Source of the DNA: Bacillus cereus
GTDB taxonomy: Bacteria > Bacillota > Bacilli > Bacillales > Bacillaceae_G
Length of the DNA: 64,000 bases
Reading direction: 5' to 3'
Assembly: GCF_025917685.1 (NCBI RefSeq)
Contig: NZ_CP089518.1
Span: 2,853,001-2,917,000 of the forward strand
The notes beneath the pieces were generated by a model. It searched no databases. It was not told where the DNA came from and was given only the letters and a program-made list of their open reading frames with translations. Positions within the stretch are counted from its first letter, which is position 1; each line of letters begins with the position of its first letter. Positions 17,523 through 26,632 of the stretch are shown piece by piece. The position numbers and the translations under genes were made by a program.

Positions 17523-17740
17523 ATTTAATATATAAATCTGCTATTTCTTCTTTATCATTATAAGTAATGATAAAGGTCCGTTGTTCTTTACTATATTTCG
17601 CTACAAGAACAACAGTATATAAACCAGCTTTTTCTTCTGATAATCACGTTTTCATTTTACTATCAAATTTATCATGTGCACTTCTTTATACTTTGCTTCA
17701 TTTGCTGCGCTTGTAAAAGTAGAAGTTTTATTCAAGCCAT
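17521..17740 (-). pseudogene. DUF3887-like protein remnant
   Basis: Minus-strand sequence ends LSEEKAGLYTVVLVAKYSKE and ITYNDKEEIADLYIK before TAA at 17521-17523, resembling the C-terminal DUF3887 domain of secreted Bacillus proteins. A TGA interrupts the frame just before LSEEK, and a frameshift separates DKFDSKMKT from an upstream SAANEAKYKEVH segment. The N-terminus, including any signal peptide, is missing; the remnant abuts the HAD gene. Confidence 0.6.
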
Positions 17741-18325
17741 TTATAAAGAAAACTCCCTATTTCTATCAATAACTACCTTAAAAAACTCAGAGTAATGCGA
17801 TAAAGAATAGTCCGCTACATCACATTTATCTTGAAACATACATGTTGTAATACCTAATTCCTTCGCAGGCAATAGATCTAACTCCCTATCTCCAATTGCT
17901 AGATCAATATTGTGCTTTTTATGTAAATGATCATAAGCTAAAGAGTTCGGTTTTCGAGGGAAACCATCGTCAATTGTAACCATATCGATGAAGTATTTGT
18001 CCCATCCGTAATACTTTAAGATTTCCATAACTCCTGCCCTATGTTTATGTGTCATAATCACGTTTTTATGCGCAAATTTCAAAATCTCTTCGACACCTTC
18101 AAATGGTTTCATATCTTTTGGAGTAAACTGTTTCTTCAAAACTTTAATCTGTTCTTCCTGTTCATTTGAAATGTTGTAATATTGAATTGCGTGGGAATAT
18201 GATATTTTTAAGTTTTTGTATATTTCTCGTTTATCTACTGCATCACCTAATATTTCAGAAAGCATCATTGTATATGCAGGATACGTATTAAATAACGTCC
18301 CATCAAAATCCCATAATATATTCAT
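17741..18325 (-). CDS. HAD-superfamily hydrolase
   Basis: 194 residues from ATG 18325, with AAGGTGG upstream; a GTG at 18334 is a less likely start. Motif I is WDFDGTLFNTY, motif II is VIMTHKH, motif III Lys is in FPRKPNS, and motif IV is AIGDRELD. The small cap domain between motifs I and II is typical of subfamily IA phosphatases. It follows a P-loop kinase gene, with GNAT and VOC genes further upstream, possibly one transcript. Substrate unknown. Confidence 0.85.
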   Translation of the reverse strand: MNILWDFDGTLFNTYPAYTMMLSEILGDAVDKREIYKNLKISYSHAIQYYNISNEQEEQIKVLKKQFTPKDMKPFEGVEEILKFAHKNVIMTHKHRAGVMEILKYYGWDKYFIDMVTIDDGFPRKPNSLAYDHLHKKHNIDLAIGDRELDLLPAKELGITTCMFQDKCDVADYSLSHYSEFFKVVIDRNREFSL

Positions 18326-18360
18326 TTTATCCACCTTCTATTTTGTACTTACTTACATTG

Positions 18361-18948
18361 TTACATATTGCGTATTACGAAATCCGCCCTCTCCCTCGGC
18401 AATTCCTCTTCCAAATAATACTCCTCAGCTTTCCAATACCTACTTTGAAACTTTGGCAGGTTCTTCTGCGTTTCCTCACTCTCACGAAGAAACCGTGTCT
18501 CACTTGAACAATCCAAATACACCATATAATGAAAGAAATTTCTCCATTCTTTTCGCTGCAGAAAAACTCCTTCAACAATTATTACACCTACTAAAGGAAG
18601 CTGTATTTCTTTCATTTCACATGTGTCTGTTTCATCATGATAGCATGGCAACTCTAATTGCATGTCACTTTGTAACTTCTGAAATAAGTTTTGCTGCAAC
18701 CACTCTATATCCCATTGAAGGTTGTAGTACTCATACCATTCTGCAAATCCAGTATTATATCGCTTGTTACGCTCGGTAATATGATCATCAATATGGAATA
18801 TATGAAACGGGATTCCACTTTTCTTCATATCTTCTTCCAACTCTTTAACCAAAGTTGTTTTACCTGAACGACTTAGACCATCTACACCTAATATAAATCT
18901 CTCATCTTTATGTTCCTTAATAACTTTCATTATTTCACTTGTGCTCAT
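18361..18948 (-). CDS. P-loop kinase, uridine-kinase-like
   Basis: A 195-residue protein with Walker A GLSRSGKTTLVKELE, a substrate-site IFHIDDHI and an EGVFLQR segment that fits the Walker B region of the uridine kinase/phosphoribulokinase group. Its ATG overlaps the stop of the upstream GNAT gene by one base (TAATG), so the two are coupled. The phosphorylated substrate cannot be inferred. Confidence 0.8.
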   Translation of the reverse strand: MSTSEIMKVIKEHKDERFILGVDGLSRSGKTTLVKELEEDMKKSGIPFHIFHIDDHITERNKRYNTGFAEWYEYYNLQWDIEWLQQNLFQKLQSDMQLELPCYHDETDTCEMKEIQLPLVGVIIVEGVFLQRKEWRNFFHYMVYLDCSSETRFLRESEETQKNLPKFQSRYWKAEEYYLEEELPRERADFVIRNM

Positions 18949-19490
18949 TACTTTTCCCAGTCTTCTTTTAATAATGAATAAACGACTGTGTCATGAGCAA
19001 CATCATTTTGAATCATATATTTCCGAAGTAATCCTTCTTCCTGAAACCCTGCTTTTTTTAATAAATTACGGGAAGCTTCATTTTCTATATATACAACAGC
19101 GGCAATTCTTATAAAGTGCAAATTTTCAAATCCGTAAGCTAGCATTGCTTGCAGTGCTTCGGTTGCGTATCCTTGTCCCCAATATGTATCATCTAGCTCA
19201 TAACCAATTTCAGCTCGTTTATGATGATTGTTAATTAAATGAAATCCACACGTACCGATTAATTGATCCGTACCTTTCTTCTCTATCCCCCAGCGAAATA
19301 CACTTCCCTCTTCATTACGCTTTCTAAACGTTTGAATAGTCGTTTTCGCTTGTTCAATATTTTCGAAAGAATCCATCCCAAAATAACGAATAACGGATTC
19401 TTTTGAAAAATAATGGAACATTGCATCTGAATCTAACAGTGTAAGTTCTCTTAATAGTAAACGTTCTGTTTCTAATTTCGGAAACCCCAT
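18948..19490 (-). CDS. GNAT acetyltransferase, RimJ/RimL type
   Basis: A 180-residue GNAT protein: N-terminal LETERLLLREL, central IGTCGFHLINNHHKRAEIGY, the acetyl-CoA loop WGQGYATEAL and the late AVVYIENEASRNLLKKAGFQ. This is the RimJ/RimL branch, which acetylates protein N-termini or small amines. It starts 15 nt after the VOC gene. Confidence 0.9.
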   Translation of the reverse strand: MGFPKLETERLLLRELTLLDSDAMFHYFSKESVIRYFGMDSFENIEQAKTTIQTFRKRNEEGSVFRWGIEKKGTDQLIGTCGFHLINNHHKRAEIGYELDDTYWGQGYATEALQAMLAYGFENLHFIRIAAVVYIENEASRNLLKKAGFQEEGLLRKYMIQNDVAHDTVVYSLLKEDWEK

Positions 19491-19505
19491 CCTCTTTATC
19501 TCCTT

Positions 19506-19892
19506 CTATTCTAATGAACTACAAATTTCAATATAATTACCGTCTGGATCAGCAATGTAAGCAATTGTTTGTCCCCACGGTTTTACGATTGGCTCAACTA
19601 GAACTTTAACCTCTTGTCCTTTTAAATTCTCAATCGTTTCCTTTACATCCTCTACAACAAACCCTAATTCAAAATGAGAAGACTGTAATACCCCTTCAGT
19701 AAGTGGTAATCCAGTTAACTCCTTTACATCCTCTCGCGTATTCATTGCTAAAATTGTAGATCCTGTTTCAAATTCGATATATGTACCGTGTTCAGCTCTT
19801 ATTGGTAATTTTAAAATTTCTTTATAAAACTGAAGACATTGTTCAAACTTTTCTACATATAAAATAATGTATTTCATTTTTAAGTTCATCAT
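19506..19892 (-). CDS. VOC/glyoxalase-fold protein
   Basis: 128 residues from ATG 19892, preceded by AAGGGGGG. Two beta-alpha-beta-beta-beta modules are seen, with EKFEQCLQFYKEILKLPIRA in the first and IAYIADPDGNYIEICS in the second, the typical C-terminal metal-site end of the vicinal oxygen chelate family. Members include glyoxalases, dioxygenases and antibiotic-binding proteins; which applies here is unknown. First gene of the leftward GNAT-kinase-HAD cluster. Confidence 0.85.
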   Translation of the reverse strand: MMNLKMKYIILYVEKFEQCLQFYKEILKLPIRAEHGTYIEFETGSTILAMNTREDVKELTGLPLTEGVLQSSHFELGFVVEDVKETIENLKGQEVKVLVEPIVKPWGQTIAYIADPDGNYIEICSSLE

Positions 19893-19969
19893 TATTCCCC
19901 CCTTTACCTTCACCTCTAAAAATTCGACAAATGTTTTTAAAAACCTTGTACCTTATAGAGCCGAGCACA

Positions 19970-19994
19970 AAAAAATGAGGCCGATTTCTCGGCC
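19970..19994 (-). terminator. Orphan terminator-like hairpin
   Basis: GGCCGA-GAAA-TCGGCC tetraloop hairpin followed on the minus strand by TCATTTTTTTG. No leftward gene ends here, so it is probably a relic or guards the VOC promoter against read-through. Confidence 0.5.
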
Positions 19995-20189
19995 CCCCAG
20001 CTTATTGGCATAAAACAGGAGATTTGGTTTGGACATAACCAGTTCTTACATATTATTATATTTTATTTTTTCTGAATTTTAAATATAATATATACCTATT
20101 TATGTTGAGAAAGTTTTGTTACATGACCATAAAACTATGTGCATAAATTCATATCATTTAAGAAATGCTACAAATGGAGGTGTATACAT

Positions 20190-20438
20190 ATGGAACCAAT
20201 GTTATGTCCAAGCTGTAAAACGAACCGCACTCGCTTTAATATTCTTGAGCAACAAGTAAAACCAGTAAAATTAAATCCGCAAACTGGTCAAGTAGAAGAA
20301 GAATACACAAATGAAACGATGAACGCTTTTCATATGGCTTATCAAGGACCAACTTACCGCGTCCAATGTGCCGTATGCGGGCTTGTTGAAAATCCAGAAC
20401 AATTTATTAAACCTGCGCAAAATCAGTCTTTCTCTTAA
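20190..20438 (+). CDS. Small zinc-ribbon-like conserved hypothetical protein
   Basis: 82 residues from ATG 20190, with GGAGGTG upstream; the longer frame from 20139 lacks an SD. Two Cys pairs, CPSC near the N-terminus and CAVC around residue 62, make a likely zinc ribbon. No named family is recognised. A single gene closed by a strong terminator. Confidence 0.8.
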   Translation: MEPMLCPSCKTNRTRFNILEQQVKPVKLNPQTGQVEEEYTNETMNAFHMAYQGPTYRVQCAVCGLVENPEQFIKPAQNQSFS

Positions 20439-20449
20439 ATATCTTTATT

Positions 20450-20480
20450 ACCCCCTACCAATTTTCTATAGGGGGTTTTT
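20450..20480 (+). terminator. Terminator of the zinc-ribbon gene
   Basis: ACCCCCTA/TAGGGGGT stem with a 11-nt loop and a TTTTTT tail, 11 nt after the stop. Confidence 0.85.
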
Positions 20481-20606
20481 TCTGTTTTACATAAGTAAGA
20501 TGCACAATTGCTGTTTAATCAAAGGTTCCTAATTTATCTACATGGCTACTATTCGTACACCGTCATATATATTTCTGTTCTACACAAAAATAGCGGCCCA
20601 ATAAAA

Positions 20607-21716
20607 TCAAAGAACAGCTAAACCTTGCGACCCAAAGTAAGGAAAATTTGATGAAGCAACAACCTGCAACCTTACTAGACTACCATCACTTTGAATATTA
20701 AATGCTGACACTGTCCCCTGATTTCCATTAAGTGTGTAAAAATACCTTCCATCCTTACTTACTCCAACATCCATCGGCAGACCTGGTGCTGTACCCGGCG
20801 GAGTACTAGTAATATGCCTTACTACTGACAGTGCTCCATTCAGGGCGATTTGGTAGGTAGATATGGTGCCACTTAAAGTGTTCGTAGTGTAGGCAAAACG
20901 TTCATCTTTCGTTGTTATAACCCAACAAGCAGTTTTATATCCGTTTTGTACAGAGCCGCTGATTACATGAAGAGTACCGTCATTGCTCAATGAATAAGAT
21001 GACAACGCATTTGAAACTGCTTCTGTAACTAAGAGAATTCCGGACGATAGAAAGTAAGCACCCAATGGGCCTTTACCGTAAGAATCATTAACAATTGGTC
21101 CTGTAACCGTACCATTTTTATTTACATGGAAGACACTGAGATGATTTGATGTAAGCTCAGAAACAACGATTTTACTACCATCCGGGGTGAAGAGAACTTG
21201 TGCTGGCTGAGCATTAAAGGTACTGAGAGCATGAGTGGATCCTGGAATAGGTGTAAGGTTTCCCTTATCATCTATGTGAAATCCAGTAATATTTGATGCA
21301 AAATTGTTTGCAGCATTACCTACATTGGAGACATAAAGAAGATTATCATACACACCAATGCTATTGGGCTGAGCACCTCCTGATGGCTTTACATCCACGA
21401 AAATCGGCACCCCGTTATCTGCTATGATAAAACTACTGATACTATGACTGCCTGCGTTAACTGCAAATAGGAAACGACCATCACGGGACAAAGTCAGAGA
21501 ACCTTGTGATGCTAGAGGATCTATACCATCGTTTGCCGTTTCTGTAGAAACTTCCTTTATACCAGTACCTCTTCCGTAAGTTCGGTAAGAACCCAGAAAG
21601 GTAAGCATTCCATTCGTATCCATATGAAAAGCAACAATGTGATTCATTACTTCATTATTAGTCATCATGTATACCACACTCGCACGAGCACGAAAATAAT
21701 TGTTCATTCTCTGCAT
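20607..21716 (-). CDS. Lactonase-fold seven-bladed beta-propeller protein
   Basis: A 369-residue protein made of repeated blades with recurring motifs such as LSRDGRFLFAVN, FTPDGSKIVVSE, TTKDERFAYTTN and VSKDGRYFYTLN. This is the pattern of the 6-phosphogluconolactonase (YbhE/Pgl, COG2706) group. No signal peptide is obvious. Proteins of this look in bacilli are often annotated only as beta-propeller; lactonase activity is not certain. Single gene, upstream of which is a 190-nt promoter region. Confidence 0.75.
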   Translation of the reverse strand: MQRMNNYFRARASVVYMMTNNEVMNHIVAFHMDTNGMLTFLGSYRTYGRGTGIKEVSTETANDGIDPLASQGSLTLSRDGRFLFAVNAGSHSISSFIIADNGVPIFVDVKPSGGAQPNSIGVYDNLLYVSNVGNAANNFASNITGFHIDDKGNLTPIPGSTHALSTFNAQPAQVLFTPDGSKIVVSELTSNHLSVFHVNKNGTVTGPIVNDSYGKGPLGAYFLSSGILLVTEAVSNALSSYSLSNDGTLHVISGSVQNGYKTACWVITTKDERFAYTTNTLSGTISTYQIALNGALSVVRHITSTPPGTAPGLPMDVGVSKDGRYFYTLNGNQGTVSAFNIQSDGSLVRLQVVASSNFPYFGSQGLAVL

Positions 21717-21907
21717 TTTATGACTCTCCTCCCTTCATAATTTTATATGGTTCTTTTTCCATTTACATTCGCAAGAAAATGTAAATTGGTTTAGAAATAT
21801 CTCTTACTCATCTCGTAGTTTCTTTAAATGAAAACCTGATTCACTTCCCTATTTTATTTTCAACCCCACACTCTTTTGGTAATATTTACATAAGAGAGGT
21901 GAAATAA

Positions 21908-22204
21908 ATGATTTTAAATAAAAAGTTAATGATTCCATCTACATTTCTACTACTAACTTGTCACATAGGCATTTTTTACTTTTGGATTTTCGACTGGAAG
22001 AAGATAACAACTCCTTACGGTCTAGCTATATGGATTGTTTCTACTGTTTGCGGCTTTTTACTTTATTACCACTTTAAACATCAAAAATCTAATAAAATAG
22101 TATTAATCAGTAGTTCATTATTATTAATCGTTTCTTCATCATTTATGATTTTTTTAGGTATTATTACTAGTATTATCTTTGTAACTGTTAGTTCTATGCC
22201 TTAA
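21908..22204 (+). CDS. Small three-helix membrane protein
   Basis: A 98-residue protein with three hydrophobic helices separated by DWKK and KHQKSNK turns; GAGAGGTGAAATAA precedes the ATG. No family recognised. A hairpin at 22262-22293 ends it. Confidence 0.65.
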   Translation: MILNKKLMIPSTFLLLTCHIGIFYFWIFDWKKITTPYGLAIWIVSTVCGFLLYYHFKHQKSNKIVLISSSLLLIVSSSFMIFLGIITSIIFVTVSSMP

Positions 22205-22261
22205 ATGTATAGTCTTTTATTATGTAAAAAAGAGTGAACAAAATAGAATTATATAAAAATT

Positions 22262-22293
22262 AAAGAAGATGATTCCGGTAATCATCTTCTTTT
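22262..22293. terminator. Terminator between convergent genes
   Basis: AAGAAGATGATT/AATCATCTTCTT stem, 5-nt loop. It serves the small membrane protein and probably the DUF2812 gene on the other strand. Confidence 0.7.
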
Positions 22294-22308
22294 AAAATCC
22301 AATCTTTA

Positions 22309-22845
22309 TTATAATATTTCGCTTTTCAATTTCTTAATTTTCCATAAGAGCCTCATAAAGAAATAAGCATACATACAACCTACAAGCCCTGTCATAACTT
22401 TCGCCCAAATTGGCACTCTTGATTCTGTTGAATTTAAAAATACGCTATACATTGAGGGTAATATAGTTATTGAAATCAATGCGAAAAATTGTAATAACTC
22501 CTTCATTTTTTGCACCTTCGTGTCCTTCTCTGAATATATGTCAGGTAACTCAATTCCCTCCTCTACTTCCTTACAAAAATAATTCCATCTTGTAAAACTT
22601 GTGACACGTTTCCAACCAGACATTTCATATATTTCAAAGTACTCTTGTTGTTTTTCTTTTGAATCCCTGTAAACCAATCTAAAATCCGCTTTATATATTA
22701 CATCTTTTGGTTCTGTTTTCTTAAACGTATACATCAAATTATACCTTTGTAACGCCCAGCCTTTTTGATGCATTTTCCGTAAAAAAGCTTCTTCTTTTTC
22801 TAAACTCCATGCCATGAAAAGTTTGAATACCTTCTTTGTCTCCAT
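22309..22845 (-). CDS. DUF2812 membrane protein
   Basis: A 178-residue protein. The N-terminal 100 residues (EKEEAFLRKMHQKGWALQRY, YEMSGWKRV, RWNYFC) are the DUF2812 domain, followed by two membrane helices. It lies 7 nt after a PadR-type regulator gene. DUF2812 genes are usually found next to PadR genes, and the pair is thought to act together; its biochemical role is unknown. Confidence 0.88.
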   Translation of the reverse strand: METKKVFKLFMAWSLEKEEAFLRKMHQKGWALQRYNLMYTFKKTEPKDVIYKADFRLVYRDSKEKQQEYFEIYEMSGWKRVTSFTRWNYFCKEVEEGIELPDIYSEKDTKVQKMKELLQFFALISITILPSMYSVFLNSTESRVPIWAKVMTGLVGCMYAYFFMRLLWKIKKLKSEIL

Positions 22846-22852
22846 CTTCCAT

Positions 22853-23170
22853 TCACTCCCCTAATATACTGTTTCCATTCCTTACAGATCTCTGCAATCT
22901 GTTATACTCTAGCTCTAACACTTCTCTACCAAATGGTGTTAACTCGTAGCACTTCTTTCTGTCTGTAGAGGCAACTTCAACAATCAATTTCTCTTTTAGT
23001 AACTTCGTCGTATTCCCATATAAAGTACCAGGACCGAGTTTTACTTCCCCATTTGTCATCTCTTCTACCATTTGCATAATTCCGTAACCGTGCATTGGCT
23101 TCACAAGTGACAATAATATGTAATATGTTGCCTCAGTTAACGGAATATATTTTTGCGCTTTCGCATTCAT
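22853..23170 (-). CDS. PadR-family transcriptional regulator
   Basis: 105 residues from ATG 23170, with GAGGTAGTTATA upstream; the longer frame to 23260 runs through the operator and is rejected. The winged-helix domain holds LTEATYYILLSLVKPMHGYG and LGPGTLYGNTTKLLKE, the PadR hallmark, plus a short C-terminal helix. It likely represses its own operon with the DUF2812 gene. Confidence 0.9.
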   Translation of the reverse strand: MNAKAQKYIPLTEATYYILLSLVKPMHGYGIMQMVEEMTNGEVKLGPGTLYGNTTKLLKEKLIVEVASTDRKKCYELTPFGREVLELEYNRLQRSVRNGNSILGE

Positions 23171-23245
23171 TATAACTACCTCCGATACATCGCTTCTTGA
23201 TATATCGACTAACGATACATCGTATACCGATATTGTATAATCATA
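23171..23245 (-). promoter_or_regulatory. Promoter with repeated ATCG/CGAT palindromes
   Basis: The 75 nt before the PadR start repeats TATCG and CGATA several times: on the minus strand ATATCGGTATACGATG is followed by TATCGTTAGTCGATATAT. Such dense dyads fit a PadR operator that overlaps the promoter. The binding claim is inferred from location. Confidence 0.45.
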
Positions 23246-23374
23246 TTCCAAAATATGCAAGAGTAATTTAATAATTAAATATCCATTTCTTCGAATTAAA
23301 AAATCATATCAATTTTCTGAATAATTCGTTAAAATATAGTAATATCCGCTTTTATTTTGAAAGGAATGATACAT

Positions 23375-24304
23375 ATGATAAATAAATTGAAAGAAAACAT
23401 AGGATCTGTTTTTATCGGTAAAGAAAATGTTATAGATCTATTACTCGTTTCATTGCTTGCTGACGGACATGTGCTTCTGGAAGATGTGCCTGGCACCGGA
23501 AAAACATTACTTGCAAAAACAATTTCTAAAAGCATTGGTGGTAATTTTTCTCGCGTTCAATTTACCCCTGATGTACTTCCGAGTGATGTAACAGGTATTG
23601 AATATTTCAATCCGAAAACAAGTGAATTCGAATTACGACTTGGACCAGTTATGACAAATATACTACTTGCAGATGAAATTAACCGCGCGATGCCGAGAAC
23701 ACAATCTAGTTTGTTAGAAGCGATGGAAGAACGACAAGTAACGCTCGAAAAGCAGTCTACTCCTCTTCCGAAACCGTTCTTTGTTATTGCGACGCAAAAC
23801 CCAATTGAATCACAAGGAACTTTCCCTCTTCCAGATGCACAGCTTGATCGCTTTTTAATGACGATTTCAATTGGTTATCCGTCTCCTGAAGATGAGCTAA
23901 AAATGATGCGTCGTTTTCGTAACAATGCACCACTAGAAAACGTCACATCTGTTATTACTTTAGATGCTATTTTAGAAACACAGAAACGAGTAAAAGAAAT
24001 TTTCGTATCAGAACCGTTAGAACACTACATTATTAAACTTGCTCACGCTACAAGAAATCATGATTACATCGCTAACGGTGTAAGTCCACGTGCCACACTT
24101 GCTTTAGTGCGTGCAGTTCAAGCACTAGCCTTTTTACGCGGGAGAGAATATTGTACGCCTGAAGATATACAATTTTTAGTTCCTTCTGTTTGGAATCACC
24201 GTATCGTCTTGTCAATGGAAGGAGCTTTACGTACGACAAAAAATGAATTAATGCAAAGGATTTTAAAAGAAGTTGACGTACCTGTGGAGATTGAACAAGC
24301 ATGA
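23375..24304 (+). CDS. MoxR-family AAA+ ATPase
   Basis: 309 residues from ATG 23375, with AAAGGA ten nt upstream; the earlier TTG at 23357 lies before that SD. Walker A is EDVPGTGKT, Walker B LLADEINR, sensor 1 IATQNP. This is the MoxR branch, thought to act as a chaperone in assembly of partner complexes together with DUF58 proteins. Its stop overlaps the DUF58 start by ATGA. A second MoxR operon is present at 55992-56924. Confidence 0.93.
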   Translation: MINKLKENIGSVFIGKENVIDLLLVSLLADGHVLLEDVPGTGKTLLAKTISKSIGGNFSRVQFTPDVLPSDVTGIEYFNPKTSEFELRLGPVMTNILLADEINRAMPRTQSSLLEAMEERQVTLEKQSTPLPKPFFVIATQNPIESQGTFPLPDAQLDRFLMTISIGYPSPEDELKMMRRFRNNAPLENVTSVITLDAILETQKRVKEIFVSEPLEHYIIKLAHATRNHDYIANGVSPRATLALVRAVQALAFLRGREYCTPEDIQFLVPSVWNHRIVLSMEGALRTTKNELMQRILKEVDVPVEIEQA

Positions 24305-25467
24305 ATAGACAGCGCGTTGTAACTGTACCTTTATTTTTCCAACTTCATATTATTCAATTAACTGTTCCAGTCGCGTTGCTTTTCACATTCTTTTTCCCGC
24401 AACGAATGCTTATGTTTCTCTTTTTCTTTTATTATTTATTTGCTATTTTCATTTATAAATATGTCACTTTTATAGAGAAAAAGTTTCAAGTAATAAACGA
24501 GAAACAAATAACGCGGCTATTTCCTGATGAATCTGGACAGTTTTTTATTCATTTAAAAAATGGGGCAAGCATACCACTCGTAAACGGTGTTTGTTATTTT
24601 CATTTAAATTCATCTCTTATACCGCATAAGGATCAAGGGATTGAACAAATATCGAAAACGTTATTTTCTTTCCCATTTTCACAACCTGCTCATTCAGCAC
24701 AAAAATGGGATTTAACATTAACCGCAACGAAGCGTGGTGTCTTTCAAATTGAACAGTTCGAATGTGTTTTAAAAGATCCTTTTCATCTTTTAACTGTACA
24801 TTTACCTGTTTTCGATAAGTTAAAAACTGAAATTATTGTATACCCTACTCCTAAAGAAGTAGCCGGTTTACAAGAACTTCAGCAACTATTAACAGGTTCG
24901 TATCGAACGAGTTTCTCTTTTTACAATGATGAAACATCTATTATCGGTGTAAAGCGCTACGAGCGTGAATCATTCCGCTCTATTCATTGGAAAGCATCCG
25001 CCAAAATGCAGGCGTTACAAGCGAAGCAATATGAACCTGTAAAGAATTATAGTTGGACGATTTGTCTTTCTTTAGCTGCTGATCGCGGATTCGGTTGGAA
25101 AGAAAATGTAGAAGACCTTATTTCATTTACAACATACATTTGTCAATTCGCAACGAAGCATCAAATACCGTTTGAATTATTTATTAGTGTATTAGCAGAA
25201 ACTGGTGCATTGCATTTACCATTAAACGAAGGACAAACACATTACGGGAAGGCTTTGGAAGAATTAGCACGTATTTCAGATGATAGTACGTTACTTCCGA
25301 AACAAGGATTCCTTCATTATGTCACGAGAAAAAGAGAGCGATCATCTACATTGATTTACATTGGTCTGCAGAAGAATGAGCTTCCTCTTCTATCTCAGCC
25401 TACGTTTCTCATTAATAATGAAGGGATGGTGGAAAAGCTTGAAAACTTGGCTATATCACATTCATGA
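24301..25467 (+). CDS. DUF58 protein (MoxR partner)
   Basis: A 388-residue protein with two N-terminal membrane helices, a beta-rich middle part and the DUF58 signature VKRYERESFRSIHWKASAK about residue 220. DUF58 proteins have a degenerate von Willebrand A-like fold and work with MoxR ATPases. Overlaps both neighbours (ATGA at the front, about 50 nt at the back). Confidence 0.9.
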   Translation: MNRQRVVTVPLFFQLHIIQLTVPVALLFTFFFPQRMLMFLFFFYYLFAIFIYKYVTFIEKKFQVINEKQITRLFPDESGQFFIHLKNGASIPLVNGVCYFHLNSSLIPHKDQGIEQISKTLFSFPFSQPAHSAQKWDLTLTATKRGVFQIEQFECVLKDPFHLLTVHLPVFDKLKTEIIVYPTPKEVAGLQELQQLLTGSYRTSFSFYNDETSIIGVKRYERESFRSIHWKASAKMQALQAKQYEPVKNYSWTICLSLAADRGFGWKENVEDLISFTTYICQFATKHQIPFELFISVLAETGALHLPLNEGQTHYGKALEELARISDDSTLLPKQGFLHYVTRKRERSSTLIYIGLQKNELPLLSQPTFLINNEGMVEKLENLAISHS

Positions 25468-26548
25468 TTTCATTCTGCTCCTCCTGCTTTCATTATTAAC
25501 AGAAAGAGATGAACTAATTGGCATTGCAATATTTTTAACAACAGGCTATGTAGGAGTATTTCTTATTCATAAATTAATGAAGAAAAAAATAACAGGATTT
25601 GTAATACTTTTAGTTCTTCAAATAGTTCTTTTCTCTTTATTTTTACCTTTTTCTCTTTTTGGCACAATCATATTACCACTATTTTTCTTTATCATACATG
25701 CGGTCGGACCTGGATATCCAGTTCAAAAATCTCTAGGTGGTATTGTATGGTTTGTCGTTTCAGCTATATTTTATGCACCCTTTCCACCGTTATGGAAATT
25801 ATTAATATTAGCCTTACATCTTATGATTACATTTTGGCTAACCGGGGCAAATCGTAAACAACAACTATTACGTTTTGCCTCAATCATTACGATTGGTGTA
25901 ATGAGTATGTTAATTGTTCAAGTGTTCCCTTTTATTCGACTTATGTTTGGTTTTATGACGGAAGTTATCGCATTAGGAGTCGGCTATGCTTTAATGCCAT
26001 TAATTAAAGCAGCTGAATTAAAAGACACTGAAGATGTTTGGGCAAATAAAGGACATCTCTTAAAACCACGAATTGAAGACGGGAAAAAACTTCCTGACTT
26101 TGACCCAATACTTATTAATAGCATTACAGTATTAGTCTGTACAGCCATCGCTATTTATGTCGTTTGGAAAATAGTAAAAAAACGAAAACATTTAAGTTTA
26201 CCAAATATGCCTGTCTTTGAATCTACAATCATTACTGATAAAGAAGGAATTAGTCAAAAACGAACGAAGCGAAATAAACCACCACATAACGAAATTCGAA
26301 GAGAAATTTTCAAACTGGAGAGTAAGTTAGCCCCTCCTTTAAACCGTGAACGAGGAGAAACAATTGAAGCTTGGCTAGAGAGAATTAATGAAGAAGAAGG
26401 TTTAAATATTCAGAGGCATATAATTATAGATGCGTATAATGCAGTACGTTATTCAAATCGTGAAGATACTATACTTCTGCAAGAATTTAAGAAAGAAATT
26501 AATAAGCTTTATGCGTATCAGAAAGGTTTGAAAAAGAAGAAAAAATGA
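25418..26548 (+). CDS. Multi-pass membrane protein with DUF4129-like tail
   Basis: Start placed at ATG 25418 (MKGWWKSLKTW), about 376 residues; a longer frame begins at 25361 and neither start has a strong SD, so translation is probably coupled to the DUF58 gene. It has roughly eight membrane helices, then a charged C-terminal region (NRERGETIEAWLERINEEEG) like the DUF4129 region of transglutaminase-type partners. The transglutaminase domain itself is not visible. Third gene of the MoxR-DUF58 operon. Confidence 0.75.
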   Translation: MKGWWKSLKTWLYHIHDFILLLLLSLLTERDELIGIAIFLTTGYVGVFLIHKLMKKKITGFVILLVLQIVLFSLFLPFSLFGTIILPLFFFIIHAVGPGYPVQKSLGGIVWFVVSAIFYAPFPPLWKLLILALHLMITFWLTGANRKQQLLRFASIITIGVMSMLIVQVFPFIRLMFGFMTEVIALGVGYALMPLIKAAELKDTEDVWANKGHLLKPRIEDGKKLPDFDPILINSITVLVCTAIAIYVVWKIVKKRKHLSLPNMPVFESTIITDKEGISQKRTKRNKPPHNEIRREIFKLESKLAPPLNRERGETIEAWLERINEEEGLNIQRHIIIDAYNAVRYSNREDTILLQEFKKEINKLYAYQKGLKKKKK

Positions 26549-26568
26549 ATCAATTTAAGATATGACAC

Positions 26569-26607
26569 ACACAAAAGACTCCTATTAAACTAGGAGTCTT
26601 TTTGTGT
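26569..26607. terminator. Terminator of the first MoxR operon
   Basis: ACAAAAGACTCCTA/TAGGAGTCTTTTTGT stem with a short loop; works for the convergent MFS gene too. Confidence 0.85.
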
Positions 26608-26632
26608 AAAAGTCCACGTTGCTTTTCACAAT

